DNA of 64,000 nucleotides from Saururus chinensis (taxonomy: Eukaryota; Streptophyta; Magnoliopsida; Piperales; Saururaceae). Where the stretch lies: NCBI GenBank assembly GCA_035235625.1, contig CP141146.1, forward strand, positions 26,592,501-26,656,500, written 5' to 3'. The notes beneath the pieces are model-generated. The model made no database searches, was not told the DNA's origin, and saw only the letters and a program-made list of their open reading frames with translations. The position numbers and the translations under genes were made by a program. Positions 48,475 through 62,700 of this stretch are shown piece by piece. The stretch's first letter is position 1, and each line of letters begins with the position of its first letter.

Positions 48475-51400
48475 TCATAGTAGTTCCATTATTGTCAACA
48501 TTTAAAATATGTTCATTTATTTTTCACAACATAGATTATCTTTTCGTCATGACATTAAACACAGTAACCCTTTATTTACTTAATAATTCCATTGTGGGAC
48601 CAAACTGCCACGGATATCACGACGCCCACTTGTGCAAATTGATGTTTATAACTGAGGTAGCTTGTAAATCTCTATGAACTCCCCTGTCGTTGGACCATCT
48701 TTATTTTACGTGTCAGCTTTGCAACAACAAATTGGTTCTTAATCTTGTTGTTCATTATCTTTATGACGTTCTGAACTTTGCTGCATAACCTTCTACACCT
48801 GATCTGCACTGAAAAGGCTGACTTGTGGCATTTAATTTCTGAACTTTTTCCTAAGAGTCTACAAGAATGGAACAATATAATTTAAATCATGAAGAAAAGA
48901 ATTACATGTGCCAAAATCTATAATACGTACATATTATGATGGACGATTAGGGGCTGGAGATGCAAATCTTTAAGGACACATATGGGAGATCATTATTTCA
49001 ATAATTTGAGCGTGTCTTTGATTGTTATGCAATAATCTATTAGACATTCAAGAAAGAAAATATTTCTCTACTCCTTGTTCTTCTTTAAGTCTTCTGAGAA
49101 ACTTACCAAGATTAAAAATTCTTCTATTTGACCTATGTATGAATTGGTTTTCATAGTAGTTCCTTTATTGTCAACATTTAAAATATGATCATTTATTTTT
49201 CGCAACATAGATTATCTTTTTGTCATGACATTAAACACACTAACTCTTTATTTACATAATAATTCCATTGTGGGACCAAACTGCCACGGATATCACGACG
49301 CCCACTTGTGCAAATTGTTGTTTATAAGAGAGGTAGCTTGTAAATCTCTATGAACTCCCCTGTCGTTGGACCATCTTTATTTTACTTGTCAGCTTTGCAA
49401 CAACAAAATGGTTCTTAATCCTGTTGTTCACTATCTTTATGACATTCTGAACTTTGTTGCATAACCTTCTACACCTCATCTGCATTGAAAAGGCGGACTT
49501 TTGGCATTTAATTTTTGAACTTTTGCCTAAGAGTTTACAAGAATGTAACAATATAATTTAATTCATGAAGAAAAGAATTACATGGGCCAAAATCCATAAT
49601 ACATACATATTATGATGAATGATCAGGGTCTGGATATGCAAATCTGTAAGGAAACATATGGGAGATCATTATTTGAGTAATTTGAGTGTGTATTCGATTG
49701 TTATGTAATTATTCTATTAGATATTCAATAAAGAAAATATTTTTCTACTCCTTGTTCTTCTTTTTGTTCTCTGAGAAGCTTACCAATATTAGAAATTCTT
49801 GTTTTTCACCTATATATGAATTGGTTTTCATAGTAGTTTCATTATTGTCATCATTTAAAATATGTTCATTTATTTTACTCAACATTGATTATCTTTTTGT
49901 CATGACATTAAACACAGTAACTCTTTATTTACTTAATAATTCCATTGGGGGACCAAACTGCCACGCATATCACGATGCGCACTTGTGCAAATTGATGTTT
50001 ATAACTGAAGTAGCTTGTAAATCTCTATGAACTTCCCTGTCGTTGGACCATCTTTATTTCACTTGTCAGCTTTGCAACAACAAAATGGTTCTTAATCCTG
50101 TTGTTCACTATCTTTATGACATTCTGAACTTTGTTGCATAACCTTCTACACCTCATCTGCCTTGAAAAGGCGGACTTTTGGCATTTAATTTTTGAACTTT
50201 TGCCTAAGAGTTTACAAGAATGTAACAATATAATTTAATTCATAAAGAAAAGAATTACATGGGCAAAAATCCATATTACATACATATTATCATGGATGAT
50301 CAGGGTCTGGATATGCAAATCTGTAAGGAAACATATGGGAGATCATTATTTGAGTAATTTGAGTGTGTATTCGATTGTTATGTAATTATTCTATTAGACT
50401 TTCAATAGAAAATATTTTTCTACTCCTTGTTCTTCTTTTTGTTTTCTGAGAAGCTTACCAAGATTAAAAATTCTTCTTTTTCACCTATATATGGATTGGT
50501 TTTCATAGTAGTTCCATTATTGTCATCATTTAAAATATGTTCATTTATTTTTCTCAGCATTGATTATCTTTTTGTCATGACATTAAACACACTAACTCTT
50601 TATTTACTTAATAATTCCATTGTGGGACCAAACTGCCATGGATATCACGATGCCCAGTTGTGCAAATTGATGTTTATAACTGAGGTAGCTTGTAAATCTC
50701 TATGAACTCCCTTGTCATTGGACAATCTTTATCTCACATGTCAGCTTTGCAACAAGAAATTGGTTCTTAATCCTTTTGTTCATTATCCTTATGATGTTCT
50801 GAACTTTGCTGCATAACCTTCTACACCTAATCTGCATTGAAAAGGCTGACTTGTGGCATTTAATTTTTGAACTTTTGCCTAAGTGTTTACAGGAATGTAA
50901 CAATATAATTTAAATTATGAAGAAAAGAATTACATGTGCCAAAATCTATAATACATACATATTATGATGGACGATCAGGGGCTGGAGATGCAAATCTATA
51001 AGGAAACAAATGGGAGATCATTATTTCAGTAATTTGAGCGTGTCTTTGATTGTTATGCAACTAATCTGTAAGACATTCAAGAACGAAATTAATTCTCTAC
51101 CCCTTGTTCTTCTTTTTGTTTTCTGAGAAGCCTACCAAGATTAAAAATTCTTCTTTTTGACCTATATATGAATTGGTTTTCATAGTAGTTCCATTATTGT
51201 CAACATTTAAAATATGTTCATTTCTTTTTCACAACATAGATTATCTTTTTGTCATGACATTAAACACACTAACTCTTTATTTACTTAATAATTCCATTGT
51301 GAGACCAAACTGCCACGTATATCACGATGCCCACTTGTGCAAATTGATGTTTATAACTGAGGTAGCTTGTAAATCTCTATGAACTCCCTTGTCATTGGAC

Positions 51401-53764
51401 AATCTTTATCTCACTTGTCAGCTTTGCAACAAGAAATTGGTTCTTAATCCTTTTGTTCATTATCCTTATGACGTTACGAACTTTTGCTGCATAACTTTCT
51501 ACACCTAATCGGCATTGAAAAGGCTGACTTGTGGCATTTAATTATTGATCTTTTGCCTAAGAGTTTACAGGAATGTAACAAAATAATTTAAATTATGAAG
51601 AAAAGAATTACATGTGCCAAAATCTATAATACATACATATTATGATGGACGATCAGGGGCTGGAGATGCAAATCTATAAGGAAACAAATGGGAGATCATT
51701 ATTTCAGTAATTTGAGCGTGTCTTTGATTGTTATGCAACTAATCTGTAAGACATTCAAGAAAGAAATTATTTCTCTACTCCTTGTTCTTCTTTTTGTTTT
51801 CTGACAAGCCAACCAAGATTAAAAATTCTTCTTTTTGACCTATATATGAATTGGTTTTCATAGTAGTTCCATTATTGTCAACATTTAAAATATCTTCATT
51901 TCTTTTTCACAACATAGATTATCTTTTTATCATGACATTAAACACACTAACTCTTTATTTACTTTATAATTCCATTGTGGGACCAAACTGCCACGTATAT
52001 CACGATGCCCACTTGTGCAAATTGATGTTTATAACTGAAGTAGCTGGTAAATCTCTATGAACTTCCCTGTCGTTGGACCATCTTTATTTCACTTGTCAGC
52101 TTTGCAACAACAAATTGGTTCTTAATCCTGTTGTTCACTATCTTTATGACGTTCTGAACTTTGCTGCTTAACCTTCTACACCTCATCTGCATTGAAAAGG
52201 CAGACTTGTGGCATTTAATTTCTGATCTTTTGCCTAAGATTTTACAAGAATGTACCAATATAATTTAAATCATGAAGAAAAGAATTACATGGGCCAAAAT
52301 CCATAATACATACATATTATGATGGATGATCAGGTTCTGGATATGCAAATCTGTAAGGAAACATATGGGAGATCACTATTTGAGTAATTTGAGTGTGTAT
52401 TCGATTGTTATGTAATTATTCTATTAGACATTCAATAGAAAATATTTTTCTACTCCTTGTTCTTCTTTTTGTTTTCTCGAGAAGCTTACCAAGATTAAAA
52501 ATTCTTCTTTTTCACCTATATATGGATTGGTTTTCATAGTAGTTCCATTATTGTCATCATTTAAAATGTGTTCATTTATTTTTCTCAACATAGATTATCT
52601 TTTTGTCATGACATTAAACACACTAACTCTTTTTTACTTAATAATTCCATTGTGGGACCAAGCGCCATGTATATCACGATGCCCGCTTGTGCAAATTGTT
52701 GTTTATAACTGAGGTAGCTTGTAAATCTCTATGAACTCCCTGTCGTTGGACCATCTTTATTTTACTTGTCAGCTTTGCAACAACAAATTGGTTCTTAATC
52801 TTGTAGTTCATTATCTTTATGACGTTCGAACTTTGTCGCATAACCTTCTACACGATCTGCATTGAAAAGGCTGACTTGTGGCATTTAATTTCTGAACTTT
52901 TTCCTAAGAGTTTACAAGAATGTAACAATATAATTTAAATCATGAAGAAAAGAATTACATGTGCCAAAATCTATAATACATACATATTATGATGGATGAT
53001 CAGGGTCTTGATATGTAAATCTGTAAGGAAACATATGGGAGATCATTATTTGAGTGAATTGAGTGTGTATTCGATTGTTATACAACTATTCTATTAGACA
53101 TTCAATAAAGAAAATATATTTCTACTCCTTTGTCTTCTTTTTTGTTTTCTCGAGAAGCTTACCGAGAATAAAAATTCTTCTTTTTCACCTATATATGAAT
53201 TGGTTTTCATAGTAGTTCCATTATTGTCAACATTTAAAATATGTTCATTTATTTTTCACAACATAGATTATCTTTTTCTCATGACATTAAACACACTAAC
53301 TCTTTATTTACTTAATAATTCCATTGAGGGACCAAACTGCCATGGATATCACGATGCCCACTTGTGCAAATTGATGTTTATAACTGAGGTAGCTTGTAAA
53401 TCTCTATCAACTCCCCTGTCAATGGACAATCTTTATTTCACTTGTCAGCTGTGCAACAACAAATTGGTTCTTAATCCTTTTGTTCATTATCCTTATGATG
53501 TTCTGAACTTTGCTGCATAACCTTCTACACCTAATCAGCATTGATAAGGGTGACTTGTGGCATTTAATTTTTGAACTTTTACCTAAGAGTTTACAGGAAT
53601 GTAACAATGTAATTTAAATCATGAAGAAAAGAATTATGTGTGCCAAAATCTATAATACATACGTATTATGATGGACGATCATGGGCTAGAAATGCAAATC
53701 TTTAAGGAAACATATGGGAGATCATTATTTCAGTAATTTGAGCGTGTCTTTGATTGTTATGCAA
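48475..53764 (+). repeat. Array block B (5.3 kb), duplicate of block A
   Basis: It matches 37651-42941 at a constant offset of 10,823-10,825 bp, about sixteen monomers. It ends where the marker changes from gcaactaatctg (block A) to gcaattaatctat (53761). The last part is a fourth copy of the higher-order repeat (start near 51057). Confidence 0.85.
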
Positions 53765-56700
53765 TTAATCTATTAGACATTCAAGAAAGAAAATATTTCT
53801 CTACTCCTTGTTCTTCTTTTTGTTTTCTGAGAAGCTTACCGAGATTAAAAATTCTTCTTTTTGACCTATATATGAATTAGTTTTCATAGTAGTTCCATTA
53901 TTTTCAACATTTAAAATATGTTCATTTACTTTTCACAACATAGATTATCTTTTTGTCATGACATTAAACACACTAACTCTTTATTTACTTAATAATTCCA
54001 TTGTGGGACCAAACTGCCACGAATATCACGATGCCCACATGTGCAAATTGATGTTTATAACTGAAGTAGCTTGTAAATCTCTATGAACTTCCCTGTCGTT
54101 GGACCATCTTTATTTCACTTGTCAGCTTTGCAACAACAAAATGGTTCTTAATCCTATTGTTCACTATCTTTATGACATTCTAAACTTTCCTGCATAACCT
54201 TCTACACCTCATCTGCATTGAAAAGGCGGACTTTTGGCATTTAATTTTTGAACTTTTGCCTAAGAGTTTACAAGAATGTAACAATATAATTTAATTCATA
54301 AAGAAAAGAATTACATGGGCCAAAATCCATATTACATACATATTATGATGGATGATCAGGGTCTAGATATGCAAATCTGTAAGGAAACATATGGGAGATC
54401 ATTATTTGAGTAATTTGAGTGTGTATTCGATTGTTATACAATTATTCTATTAGACCTTCAATAAAGAAAATATTTTTCTACTCCTTGTTCATCTTTTTGA
54501 ATTGAGAAGCTTACGAAGATTAAAAATTCTTCTTTTTGACCTATATATGAATTGGTTTTCATAGTAGTTCCATTATTGTCAACATTTAAAATATGTTCAT
54601 TTCTTTTTCACAACATAGATTATCTTTTTATCATGACATTAAACACACTAACTCTTTATTTACTTAATAATTCCATTGTGGGACCAAAGCGCCACGTATA
54701 TCACGATGCCCACTTGTGCAAATTGATGTTTATAACTGAAGTAGCTGGTAAATCTCTATGAACTTCCCTGTCGTTGGACCATCTTTATTTCACTTGTCAG
54801 CTTTGCAACAACAAATTGGTTCTTAATCCTGTTGTTCACTATCTTTATGACGTTCGAACTTTGTCGCATAACCTTCTACACCTCATCTGCATTGAAAAGG
54901 CAGACTTGTGGCATTTAATTTCTGATCTTTTGCCTAAGATTTTACAAGAATGTACCAATATAATTTAAATCATGAAGAAAAGAATTACATGGGCCAAAAT
55001 CCATAATACATACATATTATGATGGATGATCGAGTCTGGATATGCAAATCAGTAAGGAAACATATGGGAGATCACTATTTGAGTAATTTGAGTGTGTATT
55101 CGATTGTTATGTAATTATTCTATTAGACATTCAATAGAAAATATTTTTCTACTCCTTGTTCTTCTTTTTGTTTTCTGAGAAGCTTACCAAGATTAAAAAT
55201 TCTTCTTTTTCACCTATATATGGATTGGTTTTCATAGTAGTTCCATTATTGTCATCATTTAAAATGTGTTCATTTATTTTTCTCAACATAGATTATCTTT
55301 TTGTCATGACATTAAACACACTAACTCTTTTTTTACTTAATAATTCCATTGTGGGACCAAACTGCCATGTATATCACGATGCCCGCTTGTGCAAATTGTT
55401 GTTTATAACAGAGGTAGCTTGTAAATCTCTATGAACTCCCCTGTCGTTGGACCATCTTTATTTTACTTGTCAGCTTTGCAACAACAAATTGGTTCTTAAT
55501 CTTGTAGTTCATTATCTTTATGACGTTTTGAACTTTGCTGCATAACCTTCTACACCTGATCTGCATTGAAAAGGCTGACTTGTGGCATTTAATTTCTGAA
55601 CTTTTTCCTAAGAGTTTACAAGAATGTAACAATATAATTTAAATCATGAAGAAAAGAATTACATGTGCCAAAATCTATAATACATACATACTATGATGGA
55701 TGATCAGGGTCTTGATATGTAAATCTGTAAGGAAACATATGGGAGATCATTATTTGAGTGAATTGAGTGTGTATTCGATTGTTATACAACTATTCTATTA
55801 GACATTCAATAAAGAAAATATATTTCTACTCCTTTGTCTTCTTTTTGTTTTCTGAGAAGCTTACCGAGAATAAAAATTCTTCTTTTTCACCTATATATGA
55901 ATTGGTTTTCATAGTAGTTCCATTATTGTCAACATTTAAAATATGTTCATTTATTTTTCACAACATAGATTATCTTTTTCTCATGACATTAAACACACTA
56001 ACTCTTTATTTACTTAATAATTCCATTGAGGGACCAAACTGCCATGGATATCACGATGCCCACTTGTGCAAATTGATGTTTATAACTGAGGTAGCTAGTA
56101 AATCTCTATCAACTCCCCTGTCAATGGACAATCTTTATTTCACTTGTCAGCTGTGCAACAACAAATTGGTTCTTAATCCTTTTGTTCATTATCCTTATGA
56201 TGTTCTGAACTTTGCTGCATAACCTTCTACACCTAATCAGCATTGATAAGGGTGACTTGTGGCATTTAATTTTTGAACTTTTACCTAAGAGTTTACAGGA
56301 ATTTAACAATGTAATATAAATCATGAAGACAAGAATTATGTGTGCCAAAATCCATAATACATACGTATTATGATGGACGATCATGGGCTAGAAATGCAAA
56401 TCTTTAAGGAAACATATGGGAGATCATTATTTCAGTAATTTGAGCGTGTCTTTGATTGTTATGCAATTAATCTATTAGACATTCAAGAAAGAAAATATTT
56501 CTCTACTCCTTGTTCTTCTTTTTGTTTTCTGAGAAGCTTACCGAGATTAAAAATTCTTCTTTTTGACCTATATATGAATTAGTTTTCATAGTAGTTCCAT
56601 TATTTTCAACATTTAAAATATGTTCATTTACTTTTCACAACATAGATTATCTTTTTGTCATGACATTAAACACACTAACTCTTTATTTACTTAATAATTC

Positions 56701-59700
56701 CATTGTGGGACCAAACTGCCACGGATATCACGATGCCCACATGTGCAAATTGATGTTTATAACTAAAGTAGCTTGTAAATCTCTATGAACTTCCCTGTCG
56801 TTGGACCATCTTTATTTCACTTGTCAGCTTTGCAACAACAAAATGGTTCTTAATCCTGTTGTTCACTATCTTTATGACATTCTAAACTTTCCTGCATAAC
56901 CTTCTACACCTCATCTGCATTGAAAAGGCGGACTTTTGGCATTTAATTTTTGAACTTTTGCCTAAGAGTTTACAAGAATGTAACAATATAATTTAATTCA
57001 TAAAGAAAAGAATTACATGGGCCAAAATCCATATTACATACATATTATGATGGATGATCAGGGTCTGGATATGCAAATCTGTAAGGAAACATATGGGAGA
57101 TCATTATTTGAGTAATTTGAGTGTGTATTCGATTGTTATACAATTATTCTATTAGACCTTCAATAAAGAAAATATTTTTCTACTCCTTGTTCATCTTTTT
57201 GAATTCTGAGAAGCTTACGAAGATTAAAAATTCTTCTTTTTGACCTATATATGAATTGGTTTTCATAGTAGTTCCATTATTGTCAACATTTAAAATATGT
57301 TCATTTCTTTTTCACAACATAGATTATCTTTTTATCATGACATTAAACACACTAACTCTTTATTTACTTAATAATTCCATTGTGGGACCAAACTGCCACG
57401 TATATCACGATGCCCACTTGTGCAAATTGATGTTTATAACTGAAGTAGCTGGTAAATCTCTATGAACTTCCCTGTCGTTGGACCATCTTTATTTCACTTG
57501 TCAGCTCTGCAACAACAAATTGGTTCTTAATCCTGTTGTTCACTATCTTTATGACGTTCTGAACTTTCTTTGCATAACCTTCTACACCTCATCTGCATTG
57601 AAAAGGCAGACTTGTGGCATTTAATTTCTGATCTTTTGCCTAAGATTTTACAAGAATGTACCAATATAATTTAAATCATGAAGAAAAGAATTACATGGGC
57701 CAAAATCCATAATACATACATATTATGATGGATGATCGTGGTCTGGATATGCAAATCTGTAAGGAAACATATGGGAGATCACTATTTGAGTAATTTGAGT
57801 GTGTATTCGATTGTTATGTAATTATTCTATTAGACATTCAATAGAAAATATTTTTCTACTCCTTGTTCTTCTTTTTGTTTTCTGAGAAGCTTACCAAGAT
57901 TAAAAATTCTTCTTTTTCACCTATATATGGATTGGTTTTCATAGTAGTTCCATTATTGTCATCATTTAAAATGTGTTCATTTATTTTTCTCAACATAGAT
58001 TATCTTTTTGTCATGACATTAAACACACTAACTCTTTTTTACTTAATAATTCCATTGTGGGACCAAACTGCCATGTATATCACGATGCCCGCTTGTGCAA
58101 ATTGTTGTTTATAACTGAGGTAGCTTGTAAATCTCTATGAACTCCCCTGTCGTTGGACCATCTTTATTTTACTTGTCAGCTTTGCAACAACAAATTGGTT
58201 CTTAATCTTGTAGTTCATTATCTTTATGACGTTTTGAACTTTGCTGCATAACCTTCTACACCTGATCTGCATTGAAAAGGCTGACTTGTGGCATTTAATT
58301 TCTGAACTTTTTCCTAAGAGTTTACAAGAATGTAACAATATAATTTAAATCATGAAGAAAAGAATTACATGTGCCAAAATCTATAATACATACATACTAT
58401 GATGGATGATCAGGGTCTTGATATGTAAATCTGTAAGGAAACATATGGGAGATCATTATTTGAGTGAATTGAGTGTGTATTCGATTGTTATACAACTATT
58501 CTATTAGACATTCAATAAAGAAAATATATTTCTACTCCTTTGTCTTCTTTTTGTTTTCTGAGAAGCTTACCGAGAATAAAAATTCTTCTTTTTCACCTAT
58601 ATATGAATTGGTTTTCATAGTAGTTCCATTATTGTCAACATTTAAAATATGTTCATTTATTTTTCACAACATAGATTATCTTTTTCTCATGACATTAAAC
58701 ACACTAACTCTTTATTTACTTAATAATTCCATTGAGGGACCAAACTGCCATGGATATCACGATGCCCACTTGTGCAAATTGATGTTTATAACTGAGGTAG
58801 CTAGTAAATCTCTATCAACTCCCCTGTCAATGGACAATCTTTATTTCACTTGTCAGCTGTGCAACAACAAATTGGTTCTTAATCCTTTTGTTCATTATCC
58901 TTATGATGTTCTGAACTTTGCCGCATAACCTTCTACACCTAATCAGCATTGATAAGGGTGACTTGTGGCATTTAATTTTTGAACTTTTACCTAAGAGTTT
59001 ACAGGAATTTAACAATGTAATATAAATCATGAAGACAAGAATTATGTGTGCCAAAATCCATAATACATACGTATTATGATGGACGATCATGGGCTAGAAA
59101 TGCAAATCTTTAAGGAAACATATGGGAGATCATTATTTCAGTAATTTGAGCGTGTCTTTGATTGTTATGCAATTAATCTATTAGACATTCAAGAAAGAAA
59201 ATATTTCTCTACTCCTTGTTCTTCTTTTTGTTTTCTGAGAAGCTTACCGAGATTAAAAATTCTTCTTTTTGACCTATATATGAATTAGTTTTCATAGTAG
59301 TTCCATTATTTTCAACATTTAAAATATGTTCATTTACTTTTCACAACATAGATTATCTTTTTGTCATGACATTAAACACACTAACTCTTTATTTACTTAA
59401 TAATTCCATTGTGGGACCAAGCGCCACGGATATCACGATGCCCACATGTGCAAATTGATGTTTATAACTAAAGTAGCTTGTAAATCTCTATGAACTTCCC
59501 TGTCGTTGGACCATCTTTATTTCACTTGTCAGCTTTGCAACAACAAAATGGTTCTTAATCCTGTTGTTCACTATCTTTATGACATTCTAAACTTTCCTGC
59601 ATAACCTTCTACACCTCATCTGCATTGAAAAGGCGGACTTTTGGCATTTAATTTTTGAACTTTTGCCTAAGAGTTTACAAGAATGTAACAATATAATTTA

Positions 59701-62700
59701 ATTCATAAAGAAAAGAATTACATGGGCCAAAATCCATATTACATACATATTATGATGGATGATCAGGGTCCTGGATATGCAAATCTGTAAGGAAACATAT
59801 GGGAGATCATTATTTGAGTAATTTGAGTGTGTATTCGATTGTTATACAATTATTCTATTAGACCTTCAATAAAGAAAATATTTTTCTACTCCTTGTTCAT
59901 CTTTTTGAATTCTGAGAAGCTTACGAAGATTAAAAATTCTTCTTTTTGACCTATATATGAATTGGTTTTCATAGTAGTTCCATTATTGTCAACATTTAAA
60001 ATATGTTCATTTCTTTTTCACAACATAGATTATCTTTTTATCATGACATTAAACACACTAACTCTTTATTTACTTAATAATTCCATTGTGGGACCAAAGC
60101 GCCACGTATATCACGATGCCCACTTGTGCAAATTGATGTTTATAACTGAAGTAGCTGGTAAATCTCTATGAACTTCCCTGTCGTTGGACCATCTTTATTT
60201 CACTTGTCAGCTCTGCAACAACAAATTGGTTCTTAATCCTGTTGTTCACTATCTTTATGACGTTCTGAACTTTCTTTGCATAACCTTCTACACCTCATCT
60301 GCATTGAAAAGGCAGACTTGTGGCATTTAATTTCTGATCTTTTGCCTAAGATTTTACAAGAATGTACCAATATAATTTAAATCATGAAGAAAAGAATTAC
60401 ATGGGCCAAAATCCATAATACATACATATTATGATGGATGATCAGGGTCTGGATATGCAAATCTGTAAGGAAACATATGGGAGATCACTATTTGAGTAAT
60501 TTGAGTGTGTATTCGATTGTTATGTAATTATTCTATTAGACATTCAATAGAAAATATTTTTCTACTCCTTGTTCTTCTTTTTGTTTTCTGAGAAGCTTAC
60601 CAAGATTAAAAATTCTTCTTTTTCACCTATATATGGATTGGTTTTCATAGTAGTTCCATTATTGTCATCATTTAAAATGTGTTCATTTATTTTTCTCAAC
60701 ATAGATTATCTTTTTGTCATGACATTAAACACACTAACTCTTTTTTTACTTAATAATTCCATTGTGGGACCAAACTGCCATGTATATCACGATGCCCGCT
60801 TGTGCAAATTGTTGTTTATAACTGAGGTAGCTTGTAAATCTCTATGAACTCCCCTGTCGTTGGACCATCTTTATTTTACTTGTCAGCTTTGCAACAACAA
60901 ATTGGTTCTTAATCTTGTTGTTCATTATCTTTATGACGTTCTGAACTTTGCTGCATAACCTTCTACACCTGATCTGCATTGAAAAGGCTGACTTGTGGCA
61001 TTTAATTTCTGAACTTTTTCCTAAGAGTTTACAAGAATGTAACAATATAATTTAAATCATGAAGAAAAGAATTACATGTGCCAAAATCTATAATACATAC
61101 ATACTATGATGGATGATCAGGGTCTTGATATGTAAATCTGTAAGGAAACATATGGGAGATCATTATTTGAGTGAATTGAGTGTGTATTCGATTGTTATAC
61201 AACTATTCTATTAGACATTCAATAAAGAAAATATATTTCTACTCCTTTGTCTTCTTTTTTGTTTTCTGAGAAGCTTACCGAGAATAAAAATTCTTCTTTT
61301 TCACCTATATATGAATTGGTTTTCATAGTAGTTCCATTATTGTCAACATTTAAAATATGTTCATTTATTTTTCACAACATAGATTATCTTTTTCTCATGA
61401 CATTAAACACACTAACTCTTTATTTACTTAATAATTCCATTGAGGGACCAAACTGCCATGGATATCACGATGCCCACTTGTGCAAATTGATGTTTATAAC
61501 TGAGGTAGCTTGTAAATCTCTATCAACTCCCCTGTCAATGGACAATCTTTATTTCACTTGTCAGCTGTGCAACAACAAATTGGTTCTTAATCCTTTTGTT
61601 CATTATCCTTATGATGTTCTGAACTTTGCTGCATAACCTTCTACACCTAATCAGCATTGATAAGGGTGACTTGTGGCATTTAATTTTTGAACTTTTACCT
61701 AAGAGTTTACAGGAATGTAACAATGTAATTTAAATCATGAAGAAAAGAATTATGTGTGCCAAAATCTATAATACATACGTATTATGATGGACGATCATGG
61801 GCTAGAAATGCAAATCTTTAAGGAAACATATGGGAGATCATTATTTCAGTAATTTGAGCGTGTCTTTGATTGTTATGCAATTAATCTATTAGACATTCAA
61901 GAAAGAAAATATTTCTCTACTCCTTGTTCTTCTTTTTGTTTTCTGAGAAGCTTACCGAGATTAAAAATTCTTCTTTTTGACCTATATATGAATTAGTTTT
62001 CATAGTAGTTCCATTATTTTCAACATTTAAAATATGTTCATTTACTTTTCACAACATAGATTATCTTTTTGTCATGACATTAAACACACTAACTCTTTAT
62101 TTACTTAATAATTCCATTGTGGGACCAAACTGCCACGGATATCACGATGCCCACATGTGCAAATTGATGTTTATAACTGAAGTAGCTTGTAAATCTCTAT
62201 GAACTTCCCTGTCGTTGGACCATCTTTATTTCACTTGTCAGCTTTGCAACAACAAAATGGTTCTTAATCCTGTTGTTCACTATCTTTATGACATTCTAAA
62301 CTTTCCTGCATAACCTTCTACACCTCATCTGCATTGAAAAGGCGGACTTTTGGCATTTAATTTTTGAACTTTTGCCTAAGAGTTTACAAGAATGTAACAA
62401 TATAATTTAATTCATAAAGAAAAGAATTACATGGGCCAAAATCCATATTACATACATATTATGATGGATGATCAGGGTCTGGATATGCAAATCTGTAAGG
62501 AAACATATGGGAGATCATTATTTGAGTAATTTGAGTGTGTATTCGATTGTTATACAATTATTCTATTAGACCTTCAATAAAGAAAATATTTTTCTACTCC
62601 TTGTTCATCTTTTTGAATTCTGAGAAGCTTACGAAGATTAAAAATTCTTCTTTTTGACCTATATATGAATTGGTTTTCATAGTAGTTCCATTATTGTCAA

